51,311 nucleotides of DNA from Proteiniphilum acetatigenes DSM 18083 (GCF_000380985.1 NZ_KB905712.1:1-51311), one strand, 5' to 3'. Counted from the stretch's first letter, positions 35,757 to 45,372 are shown. Translations and numbers: made by a program. The notes: a model not told the origin generated them from the letters alone.

Positions 35757-37022
35757 ATGAAAAGAGAAAATAAAATTGCCCCGGCTCCTTCGCAAAGAAT
35801 GACCGTAATCGATGCTCTAAGAGGTTTTGCATTATTAGGAGTGATTCTAATGCACATGCTGGATCATTTCGGTTATACTACCGCCCATATGTCGGATAGC
35901 GCTTTTTCCACCAGGTGGGACGGTATCGTTCAATGGTTCACCAATACAATGATCCGGGGTAAATTTATAAGTATTTTCTCTTTTCTCTTTGGCCTCAGTT
36001 TTTATATTCAAATGGATAGGGCATCGAAGAAAGGTATTGATTTTCGTAGACGTTTTTTATGGCGAATGGTATTACTCTTTTTAATTGGTTTGATCGGAAC
36101 CTGTTTTGCCTACGTTGATATACTTACTCTTTATGCGGTTTTCGGTGTAGTACTGGTATTCCTGTTTCCTTTGAAAAATTGGGTCCTGATGCTTCTTGTA
36201 TGCTTGCTGCTAATAGGAGTTCCGAATTGGTTCATTATTGGTTTTGATAATATACGATTTGATAATGTTGTCATTGAACAGCCAGCAGGAGTAGTTCTTC
36301 CGGATATAGTGGAACGACCGGTCGGGAATAGCTCTCCTGAAAGTAGCACATTCTTTCAATCTGCTAAGGAAAACCTGACCAGTAAGACACTGGAGAAACT
36401 GAAATTTCAATTTATATATAGTAATACCGGATATATGATTCTGGCATTATTTATCATGGGATTTATTGTAGGACGGCTTCGTTTTTTTGAATATGTGCAT
36501 ATCCGAAAGAAAAAAAATGTCTGGTTATTTTTTCTGTTTCTGCTGGGGAGTTTTGTCATTTTAATGACAATCAAATTGATGCCGGATGTGCCATCCAATT
36601 TGTTAAGATCAGGAGTTGAGGGAGGAGAAATCCCTCTTAACGCACTTCTAATTTCGGCTTTGAGTGCGATCAGCACAGTCACCCTGTCAGGAACATTGGC
36701 GATGGGATTTATAACTCTTTATCAGGTAGCCACTATGAGAAGATATTTGAATCTGCTTACTCCATATGGCCGTATGGGGCTTACCAATTATGAAATGCAA
36801 AATATAACAGGTGCAATTCTTTTTTCAGCCTGGGGTTTTGGATCGGTATTCGGTAATATGGGGGCGGCAGTGCTTTTCGTCCTGGGATTGGCAATCTATA
36901 CATTGCAGGTTATCATTAGCCGGCACTGGGTCAAGCGGTTTCTGTATGGTCCCCTTGAATGGCTTTGGCGTTCCGGGACCTATCTGAAATGGCAGCTATT
37001 TAAAAGAGAGCAACAGCGTTAA
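35757..37022 (+). CDS. DUF418 membrane protein
   Basis: The 421-residue protein has about 8-10 hydrophobic helices. It begins RMTVIDALRGFALLGVILMHM and ends with GRMGLTNYEMQNITGAILFSAWGFG, the two hallmark parts of DUF418/YeiB proteins, which are related to heparan-alpha-glucosaminide-type membrane acyltransferases. Function is not established. Inside this operon an acyl transfer to the polysaccharide is possible, but DUF418 genes also occur elsewhere with no link to glycans. Confidence 0.85.
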   Translation: MKRENKIAPAPSQRMTVIDALRGFALLGVILMHMLDHFGYTTAHMSDSAFSTRWDGIVQWFTNTMIRGKFISIFSFLFGLSFYIQMDRASKKGIDFRRRFLWRMVLLFLIGLIGTCFAYVDILTLYAVFGVVLVFLFPLKNWVLMLLVCLLLIGVPNWFIIGFDNIRFDNVVIEQPAGVVLPDIVERPVGNSSPESSTFFQSAKENLTSKTLEKLKFQFIYSNTGYMILALFIMGFIVGRLRFFEYVHIRKKKNVWLFFLFLLGSFVILMTIKLMPDVPSNLLRSGVEGGEIPLNALLISALSAISTVTLSGTLAMGFITLYQVATMRRYLNLLTPYGRMGLTNYEMQNITGAILFSAWGFGSVFGNMGAAVLFVLGLAIYTLQVIISRHWVKRFLYGPLEWLWRSGTYLKWQLFKREQQR

Positions 37023-37052
37023 TTCATATTTGCAATTAAAAAAAATATAATT

Positions 37053-37526
37053 ATGGAATATAGAAGAATTATTGATGTAGATATCAGAGAATTTGATCGT
37101 AGGACTTTTGAAAAGTCTTTGGAATGGTTGAGTGATCCGGAAATCAGGGCACTTACTCTTACTCCCGAATCAGACCGCGAATCGAAGGAAAAATGGTTTG
37201 AGGGCCTCAAGGGCAGGGAGGATTATTATATCCGTTCTGTATGGCGTGATGAAGAGCCGATTGCGGTATTAGGAGTTAAGCATATCACCGATACAGATGG
37301 TGAGGTATGGGGTTATATTGGAGAAAAGAAGTATTGGGGAAAAGCAATTGGCATAGAAATGTTTCAACATCTGATTGATTATGCCATATCAATAAATTTA
37401 CAATCTCTCTATATCAAGTTTATTAAATCAAATCATTTTTCTTATAAGATAGGTAAAAGATTCGGTTTTGAAATAGAAAAGAATGAATCGGATAGTGATT
37501 TGATAATCATGCGACGCTTTCTATAA
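37053..37526 (+). CDS. GNAT-family N-acetyltransferase (RimJ/RimL type)
   Basis: The 157-residue protein has the GNAT layout: an N-terminal strand, AVLGVKHI, WGYIGEKKYWGKAIGIEMFQHLIDYA (acetyl-CoA loop, about 88-113) and a closing NHFSYKIGKRFGFEIEKNES segment. Members in sugar clusters acetylate amino groups of nucleotide amino sugars, so this could be the missing acetyltransferase for the FdtB product. That is an inference from position. Confidence 0.82.
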   Translation: MEYRRIIDVDIREFDRRTFEKSLEWLSDPEIRALTLTPESDRESKEKWFEGLKGREDYYIRSVWRDEEPIAVLGVKHITDTDGEVWGYIGEKKYWGKAIGIEMFQHLIDYAISINLQSLYIKFIKSNHFSYKIGKRFGFEIEKNESDSDLIIMRRFL

Positions 37527-37600
37527 AGAGATATAAAATGACAATTAGAATAATTAATTGAGCGATCACTAAAATAAAAAGAAATTACTAAAAACCTTTT

Positions 37601-38749
37601 ATGATAAAAATAAAATTTTTCACGGATCTAGCACCTCATTACAGAGGGCCGATATGGAGTGCTATACTCAATCACCCCGACTGGGATGTGAATTTTTTTT
37701 ACGGAGATTCCAAGACAGGAATTGAAGGAATCGATATAGAAAAAGGAAGTTTTTCTTCGAATAAAGATCGAATGCACAAAGTAAAGAATTATTGGTGGAA
37801 AGATAAGAGGATAATCTGGCAATCAGGAGTTATACGTGAATGCTGTGGACCTAAATTCGATTATGCCTTTTTTACATCTGAAATGTCCCGTCCTTCCTCT
37901 TGGATAGCTGCTGCGATATGTCGGCTCCGTGGTATCCAGGTGGTTTTTTGGGCGCATGGCTTGTATGGGAAAGAGAAAGGTCTGAAACTATGGATGAAAA
38001 AAATATTTTTTCATCTTCCCAATAAATTTCTGATGTATGAAAGGAGAGGAAAAGAAATTCTTATTGAACATGGTTTTAAGCCGGATAATTTGTATGTCGT
38101 TTTTAATTCTCTGGACTACGATGCCCATAAATTGTTGAATCAAAAATTACAAGGATTGGATAAGGAAAAGGTCTTTTCTTTTTTTAAGGATCCATCTTTA
38201 CCTGTGCTCATCTTTATTGGTAGGTTAACAAAAGAAAAAAAATTGGATATGCTTTTGCAAGCTGTCAATGCAATAAACGAAAAATCCCCCAAGGTTAATC
38301 TTGTGGTAATGGGTGGGGGTACCGAAAGGGATAAGTTGGAAGACATGGGTAAGATTGGATTGGAAAACAAATGGCTACACTTTACCGGACCTTGTTACGA
38401 TGAGGAGGTTATTGGTAAATATTTGTCATTGTCCGACTTGTGTGTGTCACCGGGAAACATTGGTTTAACAGCAATTCATTCATTGAGTTTTGGAACTCCT
38501 GCATGCACACATGATAATATGCGTAATCAAGGTCCCGAAGCCGCAGCCATCGAAAATGGATACAATGGTTTCTTCTTTAAAGAGAACAATGTGGATGATC
38601 TGAGGATTAAGATAGAAAACTGGGTGAAAAATACAGATCGGGATTTGGTGAGAGAAAGATCTTACGAAATTGTTGATAAATATTATAATCCTTATTATCA
38701 GATAACTGTGTTTGAACAACTGTTTTCCGGGAAAAAACCTGAAATGTAA
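37601..38749 (+). CDS. Family 4 glycosyltransferase
   Basis: The 382-residue GT-B enzyme has an N-terminal KIKFFTDLAPHYRGPIW start, the linker region VVFNSLDYD, then LIFIGRLTKEKKLDMLLQAV and MGGGTERDKLE. Its nucleotide-binding end is SPGNIGLTAIHSLSFGTPA (about 286-304); the usual first Glu of E-x7-E is replaced by Asn-Ile-Gly. It would add a sugar in the cytosol. The base composition is as AT-rich as the prelude glycosyltransferase. Confidence 0.85.
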   Translation: MIKIKFFTDLAPHYRGPIWSAILNHPDWDVNFFYGDSKTGIEGIDIEKGSFSSNKDRMHKVKNYWWKDKRIIWQSGVIRECCGPKFDYAFFTSEMSRPSSWIAAAICRLRGIQVVFWAHGLYGKEKGLKLWMKKIFFHLPNKFLMYERRGKEILIEHGFKPDNLYVVFNSLDYDAHKLLNQKLQGLDKEKVFSFFKDPSLPVLIFIGRLTKEKKLDMLLQAVNAINEKSPKVNLVVMGGGTERDKLEDMGKIGLENKWLHFTGPCYDEEVIGKYLSLSDLCVSPGNIGLTAIHSLSFGTPACTHDNMRNQGPEAAAIENGYNGFFFKENNVDDLRIKIENWVKNTDRDLVRERSYEIVDKYYNPYYQITVFEQLFSGKKPEM

Positions 38750-38796
38750 AAGTTACGTGTAAGTATAATATAGTGAGTATTACTGATAATAAATTT

Positions 38797-39762
38797 ATGA
38801 ATACGATTGTAGTAACCGGAGGTGCCGGTTTTATTGGATCAAACTTAGTAGAAGAATTACTCTTCTTGGGAAACAGGGTAATATGTCTCGATAACTTTTC
38901 TACAGGAAAACGGGAGAATATTCTCCCCTACCTGGATAATTCCCATTTCACTTTGATTGAAGGGGATATTCGCAATATGGATGACTGCCGTAAAGCAGTT
39001 GATGGAGCGGATTATGTATTGCATGAAGCTGCCTTGGGTTCTGTTCCCCGTTCTATTAAAGACCCAATTACTACCAATGAGGTGAATGTAAGTGGTTTCT
39101 TAAATATATTGGTTGCTTCCCGTGATGCGAAAGTAAAACGTTTTATTTATGCTGCAAGCTCTTCTACTTACGGTGATAGTCCATCACTCCCCAAAGTGGA
39201 AGAGGTGATAGGTAAACCGCTCTCGCCTTATGCGATCACCAAGTATGTGAATGAGCTCTATGCTGATATCTTTGCCAAGACTTACGGTATGGAATGTATC
39301 GGATTACGCTATTTTAATGTGTTCGGACGACGGCAAGACCCCAATGGCGCTTACGCTGCCGTAATACCTCTTTTTGTAAAGAAACTGATGAATCATGAAT
39401 CTCCGGTTATTAATGGTGATGGAGAGTATAGTCGTGATTTTACATATATCGACAATGTAATCCGGATGAACCTGCGTGCGATAGAGACAACCAACCCGCA
39501 AGCGGTCAATCAGGTCTATAACACTGCTTATGGCGAAAGAACCACACTCAACCAACTGGTGGCTTATTTAAAAGAATATCTGGGTGAATTAGATCCCGAT
39601 ATCCTGAAAATCAAAACCATTTACGGTGCTAACCGTGCCGGAGATATTCCACATTCTTTGGCCAATATCGATAAAGCAAAACAATTATTAGCATATAACC
39701 CCAAATACAATGTACGCGATGGATTGAAACAGGCCGTACAATGGTATTGGAAAAACCTGTAA
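38797..39762 (+). CDS. wbpP: UDP-N-acetylhexosamine 4-epimerase (WbpP-like SDR)
   Basis: From the ATG at 38797 the protein is 321 residues; a GTG at 38773 would add eight. It has [49 protein letters not shown] and the [11 protein letters not shown] catalytic Tyr-Lys pair. [10 protein letters not shown] is typical of the WbpP/Gne group that interconverts UDP-GlcNAc and UDP-GalNAc. The dehydrogenase that follows would oxidise the product to UDP-GalNAcA, as in Vi-antigen and O6 pathways. Confidence 0.88.
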   Translation: MNTIVVTGGAGFIGSNLVEELLFLGNRVICLDNFSTGKRENILPYLDNSHFTLIEGDIRNMDDCRKAVDGADYVLHEAALGSVPRSIKDPITTNEVNVSGFLNILVASRDAKVKRFIYAASSSTYGDSPSLPKVEEVIGKPLSPYAITKYVNELYADIFAKTYGMECIGLRYFNVFGRRQDPNGAYAAVIPLFVKKLMNHESPVINGDGEYSRDFTYIDNVIRMNLRAIETTNPQAVNQVYNTAYGERTTLNQLVAYLKEYLGELDPDILKIKTIYGANRAGDIPHSLANIDKAKQLLAYNPKYNVRDGLKQAVQWYWKNL

Positions 39763-39773
39763 CTATAAATGAA

Positions 39774-41075
39774 ATGAATAAAGAAGTGAAAATTGCCGTA
39801 ATCGGCCTAGGATATGTAGGATTACCCTTAGCCCGTTTGTTTGCTACTAAATATCCTGTAGTAGGATTTGATATAAACCGTTCAAGGGTGAATGAACTGA
39901 TGACAGGATATGATCAAACATTGGAGGTGGAAGATGAAATCCTCCAAACGGCATTGGTGAAAAAGAACCCTTTCAATGGTCATCATAACGGCCTTTATTG
40001 CTCCTTTGAACTCAACGATATCAAGGATGCCAATATCTATATTGTTACTGTTCCCACTCCTGTAGACAGGAATAATCGTCCCGACTTAACTCCGTTGATA
40101 AGGGCCAGTGAAACAGTGGGAAAGGTAATCGGTAAAGGTGATATCGTGATTTATGAATCGACCGTTTATCCAGGTGCTACCGAAGAAGATTGTATTCCTG
40201 TAGTGGAAAGAACTTCCGGCTTGGTATTCAACGAAGATTTCTTCGGAGGCTATTCTCCGGAACGTATTAATCCGGGTGACAAAGAACACACGGTCGAAAA
40301 AATTAAAAAGGTGACTTCCGGTTCTACTCCTGAAATTGGGAAAATAGTAGACGATCTTTACCGATCCGTAATTACTGCCGGCACCCATTTGGCCCCTACC
40401 ATCAAAGTGGCCGAAGCTGCTAAAGTAATTGAAAACTCGCAACGCGATATCAATATCGCTTTTGTGAACGAGTTGGCAAAGATATTCAACCGAATGGATA
40501 TCGATACCCATGATGTGTTGGAAGCTGCCAGTACAAAATGGAATTTCCTGCCATTTAAACCCGGATTGGTAGGTGGACACTGTATCGGTGTGGATCCCTA
40601 TTATCTGGCACAGAAAGCACAGGAGTATGGTTATCATCCGGAGATCATTCTGGCCGGACGTCGGATGAACGATACGATGGGTGAGTATGTAGCTTCGCAG
40701 GTGGTGAAGTGTATGATACAAAAAGGAATCAGTATTAAGGGTGCCAATATCCTTGTATTGGGGATTACTTTTAAGGAAAACTGTCCGGATATGCGCAATA
40801 CCAAAGTAGTAGATGTCGTTCGTAGTTTAGAAGGGTATGGTACCGAGGTTACTGTTCATGATCCATGGGTCAATCCTGTAGAAGTGGCCCAGGAATACAA
40901 CATCAGATCAGAAAAAGAACTACCGGCTAGGGCTAATAATAAATATGATGCCATTGTACTGGCAGTATCACATAATGATTTCCTTAATTTGGAAATTAAT
41001 TCTCTTTTAAGTGAAAAAGGTATTGTGTATGATGTAAAAGGAATTTTAAAAGAAAAGGCTGACAGCAGGTTATAG
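39774..41075 (+). CDS. wbpO: UDP-N-acetylhexosamine 6-dehydrogenase (WbpO/TviB-like)
   Basis: The 433-residue enzyme oxidises C6 of a UDP-HexNAc with NAD. It has [40 protein letters not shown], the [18 protein letters not shown] segment and the catalytic cysteine in [14 protein letters not shown]. The last part binds UDP. An in-frame ATG at 39741 lies inside wbpP; the ATG at 39774 starts 11 bases after the wbpP stop and fits the family N-terminus better. The likely product with WbpP is UDP-GalNAcA; ManNAcA is less likely without a 2-epimerase. Confidence 0.9.
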   Translation: MNKEVKIAVIGLGYVGLPLARLFATKYPVVGFDINRSRVNELMTGYDQTLEVEDEILQTALVKKNPFNGHHNGLYCSFELNDIKDANIYIVTVPTPVDRNNRPDLTPLIRASETVGKVIGKGDIVIYESTVYPGATEEDCIPVVERTSGLVFNEDFFGGYSPERINPGDKEHTVEKIKKVTSGSTPEIGKIVDDLYRSVITAGTHLAPTIKVAEAAKVIENSQRDINIAFVNELAKIFNRMDIDTHDVLEAASTKWNFLPFKPGLVGGHCIGVDPYYLAQKAQEYGYHPEIILAGRRMNDTMGEYVASQVVKCMIQKGISIKGANILVLGITFKENCPDMRNTKVVDVVRSLEGYGTEVTVHDPWVNPVEVAQEYNIRSEKELPARANNKYDAIVLAVSHNDFLNLEINSLLSEKGIVYDVKGILKEKADSRL

Positions 41076-41137
41076 TCGGGGAGTGATAAGAGAAATGTAA
41101 TGCTACCTAATAGTTTTTGTTCCTGAAAGCACATCTT

Positions 41138-41188
41138 GCCCAAAATCGGCCTGGTGTGATTTTTAAACTAAACAAAATTGGGCTTTTT
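41138..41188 (+). terminator. Possible weak terminator or attenuator after wbpO
   Basis: GCCCAA (41138-41143) and TTGGGC (41178-41183) could pair around a 34-base loop, followed by TTTTTA. The 155-base gap here is one of the largest in the operon. The large loop makes it doubtful. Confidence 0.35.
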
Positions 41189-41230
41189 AAGGCACAACTA
41201 ATTATTGAATTTTTTAAAGAATAAAATATA

Positions 41231-42238
41231 ATGAAGAAAATACTAATTACAGGCGGAGCTGGTATGATTGGCTCCAACTTAGTGAAAAGATTGGTAGAAG
41301 AGGGTAATGAAATCTATGTGATTGATAACCTGTGGCGGGGTAAACTGGAGTATCTGAATGATGAAGTCACCGGGCATGCGGTTATTGATTTGAATACTCA
41401 TTTTTTTAATATTGATTTATCTGTACAAGGCAATGTGGATGAATTGATTTCCTCCGGGAAATTTGAATATGTTGTTCATTTGGCTGATATTGTTGCTGGG
41501 ATAGACTATGTGTTTGGCAATCAGGGTGATTTGTTCCGCCAAAATAATCTTATCAATACAAATATATTCAATGCAGTTCGTAAAGCCGGAAAAGATAAAA
41601 TCAAGGGATTGATTTATGTGGGAACAGCATGCAGCTTTCCATTAACACGGCAAAATTCATTGGATGTTATTCCGCTCCAGGACGACGAGTTGTTTCCGGC
41701 CTTACCGGAATCAGCTTATGGTTGGAGTAAGTTGATGGGGCAATTGGAGATCGGTTTTTTGGAACAGGAAACAGGTATCCCCTGCTGTACCCTGATGTTT
41801 CACAATGTATATGGTTCTCCTTGCGATTATGGCGCAAGAAGCCAGGTAATTCCTGCTTTAATCAGAAAAGCCATCAACTATCCTGACGAACCATTTAATG
41901 TGTGGGGAAGTGGAGAACAGGGACGTGCATTCATTCATGTGGATGATGTGATAAATGCCTTGTGTCTAGCTTTGGACAGAGGTTGGGGGCATGGTTGGAT
42001 GCAGATAGGACCTTCAGTTTGTACTTCCATCCGAGAAATTGCGGAAACCGTAGTAAAGATATCAGGTAAAGATATTGATATATTTTATGATACTACCAAG
42101 CCGGAAGGTGATAAAGCACGAAGCGCCGATTACTCAAAGGCTAAAGAAATTCTGGGATGGGAGCCAAAAGTTAATTTGGAAGAAGGATTGAAGTCACAGT
42201 ACAATTGGATAAAATCTCAAATAGAAAATGAAAAATAG
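41231..42238 (+). CDS. NAD-dependent sugar epimerase/dehydratase (SDR)
   Basis: The 335-residue extended SDR has KILITGGAGMIGSNLVKRLV, YVIDNLWRGK, the GTACSFPLTRQ segment and the SAYGWSKLMGQLE catalytic Tyr-Lys pair, followed by MFHNVYGSPCDYG. It uses a nucleotide sugar, but the substrate cannot be named; the ACSFP region is reminiscent of GDP-mannose 3,5-epimerase-like proteins. It overlaps by 11 bases a small cupin gene, so the two probably act in one short pathway. Confidence 0.85.
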   Translation: MKKILITGGAGMIGSNLVKRLVEEGNEIYVIDNLWRGKLEYLNDEVTGHAVIDLNTHFFNIDLSVQGNVDELISSGKFEYVVHLADIVAGIDYVFGNQGDLFRQNNLINTNIFNAVRKAGKDKIKGLIYVGTACSFPLTRQNSLDVIPLQDDELFPALPESAYGWSKLMGQLEIGFLEQETGIPCCTLMFHNVYGSPCDYGARSQVIPALIRKAINYPDEPFNVWGSGEQGRAFIHVDDVINALCLALDRGWGHGWMQIGPSVCTSIREIAETVVKISGKDIDIFYDTTKPEGDKARSADYSKAKEILGWEPKVNLEEGLKSQYNWIKSQIENEK

Positions 42239-42572
42239 TCGTATTGTTTACAGAGATTACAATTTACTGGAATCGATACAGACATCTCATAAGACAGGGG
42301 AAAAGAGAGTGCTTTTGTCTAATACAGAAACGCACTCTTCTATTACACAAATTGCGATAACGAGACTTTTTGCCGGAGAAAGGGTCAAAAAACATGTTCA
42401 TTTGACAATGGATGAGCATTATATCGTTTTATCGGGTAAGGGCAGTATGCAATTGGATAATGAAACCTACGATTTTATCCCTGGTAAATTTATCTTAGTG
42501 CCTGCCGGATGCTACCACGATTTATCGGCATCCAGTGATCTCGAATTTATAACAATAGGAGTTGATTTATGA
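42228..42572 (+). CDS. Small cupin-domain protein
   Basis: The 114-residue single-domain cupin has ITQIAITRLFAGERVKKHVHLTMDEHYIVLSGKGSMQLD and GKFILVPAGCYHDLSA, which give the two cupin motifs with metal-ligand histidines HVH, Glu and His. Such cupins in polysaccharide loci act as sugar isomerases/epimerases or as regulators. It sits between an SDR and the WecG/TagA enzyme, overlapping both (11 and 4 bases). Confidence 0.85.
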   Translation: MKNSRIVYRDYNLLESIQTSHKTGEKRVLLSNTETHSSITQIAITRLFAGERVKKHVHLTMDEHYIVLSGKGSMQLDNETYDFIPGKFILVPAGCYHDLSASSDLEFITIGVDL

Positions 42573-43321
42573 ATGAGAACGAAGAACATAAATACTTTAA
42601 CGTCAGATTAGAGTTTGATAAAGACAGATTGGACAACATTATTGATGATGCTATTCAAACGGGGAAAGCGGGGTATGTCTGCTCCGTCGAAAGTAATAAT
42701 CTTACTGTTGCAAATACAAATCCGGAATTTCTGGAAGTGTTGAATGGTGCGCTAGTTAACAACTGCGACGGCTCGATGTTAGCAAAAATTTTAGGATCTA
42801 TCCATAAAAAAAAGCTTGATTCTTATATCGGTGCTGATATCTTTATAAAATATATCAAATTAAGAAAATATCATCAGTTCTTTTTAGGGAATACACCTGA
42901 AGTACTTGTAGGTCTTAGAAACAATCTAAGTAAGATTGACCCTAAAATACAGGATATGAGGTTTGAAGCACTTCCTTTTAAAAGAGTGGAAGATTTTGAT
43001 TACGCAGGAATTGCACAAATGATTAACGAGGATAACCCTGATATAATCTGGGTTTCATTAGGTGCCCCTAAACAGGAAATGTTTATGAATAAACTCCAGC
43101 CTTATTTGAACCGGGGAGTTATGTTTGGTTTCGGAGCAATATTTAATTTTAATGCAGGTGTGGGAGAAGTAAAACGTGCACCTGCTTGGATGCTGAAGTT
43201 AAGATTAGAATGGTTACATCGTGCATTTGAGCAACCAAAAAAGAATATTCCTCGTTATTGGAATTTTATAAAAAATTTACCCAGATTAGTCATCGAAGAA
43301 AAACGAAGGATACAAAAATAA
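42569..43321 (+). CDS. WecG/TagA/CpsF-family glycosyltransferase
   Basis: The 250-residue enzyme matches GT26: YVCSVESNNLTVANTNPEFLEVLNGA-VNNCDG, then FFLGNTPE, WVSLGAPKQEMFMNKLQP and GVMFGFGAIFNFNAGVGEVKRAPAWMLKLRLEWLHR. Members transfer HexNAc-type or uronate sugars to lipid-linked acceptors. The UDP-GalNAcA from WbpP/WbpO is a possible donor. It is the last gene of the operon, coupled by ATGA to the cupin and followed 5 bases later by a terminator hairpin. Confidence 0.93.
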   Translation: MNENEEHKYFNVRLEFDKDRLDNIIDDAIQTGKAGYVCSVESNNLTVANTNPEFLEVLNGALVNNCDGSMLAKILGSIHKKKLDSYIGADIFIKYIKLRKYHQFFLGNTPEVLVGLRNNLSKIDPKIQDMRFEALPFKRVEDFDYAGIAQMINEDNPDIIWVSLGAPKQEMFMNKLQPYLNRGVMFGFGAIFNFNAGVGEVKRAPAWMLKLRLEWLHRAFEQPKKNIPRYWNFIKNLPRLVIEEKRRIQK

Positions 43322-43325
43322 AAAT

Positions 43326-43354
43326 GGGAGTGAAAAACTTCACTTCCCGCTTTT
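43326..43354 (+). terminator. Terminator of the EPS operon
   Basis: GGGAGTGAA pairs with TTCACTTCCC (one bulged T) around an AAAC loop and is followed by GCTTTTAT. It stands between the convergent EPS operon and uraA. Confidence 0.75.
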
Positions 43355-43403
43355 ATATACCCTGAGAAATGGAATAACTTTCTGTATTACAATTTGACTC
43401 CAA

Positions 43404-44621
43404 TTAATCATCAATCTCACTATTTTCGTTTTTCTCTTTCGTCCTTGGCAGGATCAGGTTTAGAATCACTCCTATTAGTGCTGACAGGCCGATCCCTGTC
43501 ATGCTGATATTTCCTACCTGTAACACAGCGCCTCCGATACCTGTAGTCAGGGTGAGCGATACGATGATCAGGTTACGGGTGTTGCTCATGTCGGTTTTAT
43601 TCCGGATCATGTTATTCACACCCGTGGCTGCAATCATGCCGAAGAGTAACAGCATAATACCGCCGAGTACGGAACCCGGTATTGATTTTAAAAATGCGCT
43701 TACTTTAGCCACCAGTGAGAAAACAATCCCGGTAACCGCTGCGATACGGATCACTGCCGGATCGGTCACTTTGGTAAGGATCATGGCTCCGGTCACTTCT
43801 GAGTAGGTGGTTACGGGAGGTCCCCCAATAAATCCTGATACACAACAGGCGATACCATCACCAAACATGGAGCGATGCAACCCCGGTTTTTTTACGAAAT
43901 TTTTTCCGGCGACCTGGCTTACGGCATACATATCACCCACATGTTCAATCACCGGCGCAATGGCTACCGGGATCATAAAGAGGATGGCTCCCCAGGAGAA
44001 TTCCGGTTTGACAAACTGGGGCAACCCGATCCATGGTGCTGCAGCAATACCTGAAAAATCAACCCTTCCCAGCAGCATGGCAGCAATATAACCGACGATA
44101 ATTCCGCTGAAGATAGGGATCAGTTGCAATAAACCTTTGGCAAACATGCTTACTATGATGGCTGTCACTAAGGCGATAATAGCCAGCAACCAGTCCTCCT
44201 TCGCCATATCTACCCCCACACCAGCCAAAGAAAGGCCGATCAGCATGATCACCGGTCCAATAACTACCGGCGGGAAAAGACGTTCGATCACTCTTACTCC
44301 CTGCCATTTGACAAGTGCGCTCATCAGGAAATAGACAAGCCCTACCGCCACTAACCCGGAAAGCGTACCTGCCAGGCCATATAATTCCGTAGCTTTTATA
44401 ATGGGTGCAATAAAAGCAAAACTGCTACCCAAAAAAATAGGGACCATCCCTTTCGTAACCAAATGAAAGATCAGTGTCCCTACGCCTGCGGTAAACAGTG
44501 CTGTGGAAGGATCGAGTCCTACTAGTAACGGAACCAGTACCGTGGCGCCAAATGCCACAAAAAGGAATTGAACCCCCACAATGGTCTTATAGGTGGGGCT
44601 GAGTTGCTTATTGTTCTCCAT
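43404..44621 (-). CDS. uraA: Uracil/xanthine permease, NCS2 family
   Basis: The 405-residue inner-membrane protein has 12-14 hydrophobic helices, starts TYKTIVGVQFLFVAFGATVLVPLL and has the NCS2 signs: GSSFAFIAP, the acidic APVIEHVGDMYAVS segment and GGPPVTTYSEVTGAMILTKV. It imports uracil or a related base with protons. It is close in length to E. coli UraA (429). It has its own promoter box and is not linked in function to the EPS locus. Confidence 0.93.
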   Translation of the reverse strand: MENNKQLSPTYKTIVGVQFLFVAFGATVLVPLLVGLDPSTALFTAGVGTLIFHLVTKGMVPIFLGSSFAFIAPIIKATELYGLAGTLSGLVAVGLVYFLMSALVKWQGVRVIERLFPPVVIGPVIMLIGLSLAGVGVDMAKEDWLLAIIALVTAIIVSMFAKGLLQLIPIFSGIIVGYIAAMLLGRVDFSGIAAAPWIGLPQFVKPEFSWGAILFMIPVAIAPVIEHVGDMYAVSQVAGKNFVKKPGLHRSMFGDGIACCVSGFIGGPPVTTYSEVTGAMILTKVTDPAVIRIAAVTGIVFSLVAKVSAFLKSIPGSVLGGIMLLLFGMIAATGVNNMIRNKTDMSNTRNLIIVSLTLTTGIGGAVLQVGNISMTGIGLSALIGVILNLILPRTKEKNENSEIDD

Positions 44622-44649
44622 TGAATCGGACGAAAATTAATTTTGCGTG

Positions 44650-44657
44650 CAAAGATA
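44650..44657 (-). promoter_or_regulatory. Promoter -7 box of uraA
   Basis: The minus strand reads TATCTTTG, matching TAnnTTTG, 28 bases before the uraA ATG. No riboswitch-like fold is evident in the short leader. Confidence 0.55.
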
Positions 44658-44783
44658 AAAGGTTTTAGCAAATATTTAAAGAAATTAGACTTCAATATTG
44701 CCGGAAAACTGGTTTTTATTGAATAATTGACCTGATTCCGTTAGTTGTCAAAAATTTACTCGTACATGTCATTCATATTACTT

Positions 44784-44924
44784 TTTGACAATCCGTACTT
44801 GGTAAAACAGATGCCTGGCCGTAAAAGCGACATCAAGGATGCCCAGTGGATAGCCACAGTGTTGCACAAGGGCATGACGCGCGGCAGTTTCGTTCCTCCT
44901 CCCCTGATAGGCATAAAGATTTGA
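44784..44924 (+). pseudogene. IS110-family transposase fragment
   Basis: A plus-strand frame reads FDNPYLVKQMPGRKSDIKDAQWIATVLHKG followed by MTRGSFVPP and a stop. The PGRKSDIKDAQWIA-LL-HG block is the signature of the N-terminal RuvC-like DEDD domain of IS110 transposases, including one catalytic Asp. Only about 46 residues remain; both ends are missing and frames are broken after 44924. It is a dead fragment. Confidence 0.75.
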
Positions 44925-45045
44925 TGACGATGAGGTATTTGCGTTCGCTCGGCTGCCGGACAAACAAGGACGTTAGAAATTGGTAAGAAAATACCGTTAT
45001 TGCCGACATTATATTGTGCTTAAAAAGCATATTATCGGAAATGAC

Positions 45046-45077
45046 AGTAAAAGAACCCCCGGAATCAATTCCGAGGG
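45046..45077 (-). terminator. Terminator of the DUF5053 gene
   Basis: On the minus strand CCCTCGGAAT-TG-ATTCCGGGGG forms a strong stem, followed by TTCTTTTAC. It is 23 bases past the stop at 45100. Confidence 0.75.
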
Positions 45078-45099
45078 CGCGGGCTTGTGAAGTGTTAAG

Positions 45100-45372
45100 T
45101 TAAACAAGTGCAATCTTTGCAGATGCTTCCCGTTTTTTATTCGATATATTTTCCAAAGCGTTTTTTAGTGTCTTCAATTCAGATAGTGAAAACCCTGCCG
45201 GTTTGCCATTGATCCGATGGCCCAACCATGACCTTGATTTCTTGAAATATGTTTCAGCGATATAAGTAATCGAGACAATTTTAGTGATCTCATCCAATCC
45301 GACAAGGTTTTTTAGTTTATTGACCCGGATGCCTACATCCTGTATGGATGCCTCAATCTCTTCAGGCGACAT
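45100..45372 (-). CDS. DUF5053-like small protein
   Basis: The 90-residue protein carries VSITYIAETYFKKSRSWLGHRINGKPAGFSLSELKTLKNALENIS, which matches, from memory, DUF5053 proteins of Bacteroides (YIAK-YF-KS-SW-Y-RLNG ... FT-EELKTL-ALKDI). These are mostly known from mobile or phage-like regions, and the helix-turn-helix-like look suggests DNA binding, but the function is not known. It overlaps by 40 bases the end of the small broken gene upstream and has a good terminator. Confidence 0.72.
   Translation of the reverse strand: MSPEEIEASIQDVGIRVNKLKNLVGLDEITKIVSITYIAETYFKKSRSWLGHRINGKPAGFSLSELKTLKNALENISNKKREASAKIALV

Noticed and set aside
40086-40721. 211-residue minus-strand ORF opposite wbpO
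   Set aside because: Antisense to a conserved enzyme; rich in His/Phe/Tyr as expected from a complementary reading.
44622-44660. Riboswitch before uraA
   Set aside because: The leader from the promoter box is only about 25 bases, too short for a known purine or uracil-sensing fold.
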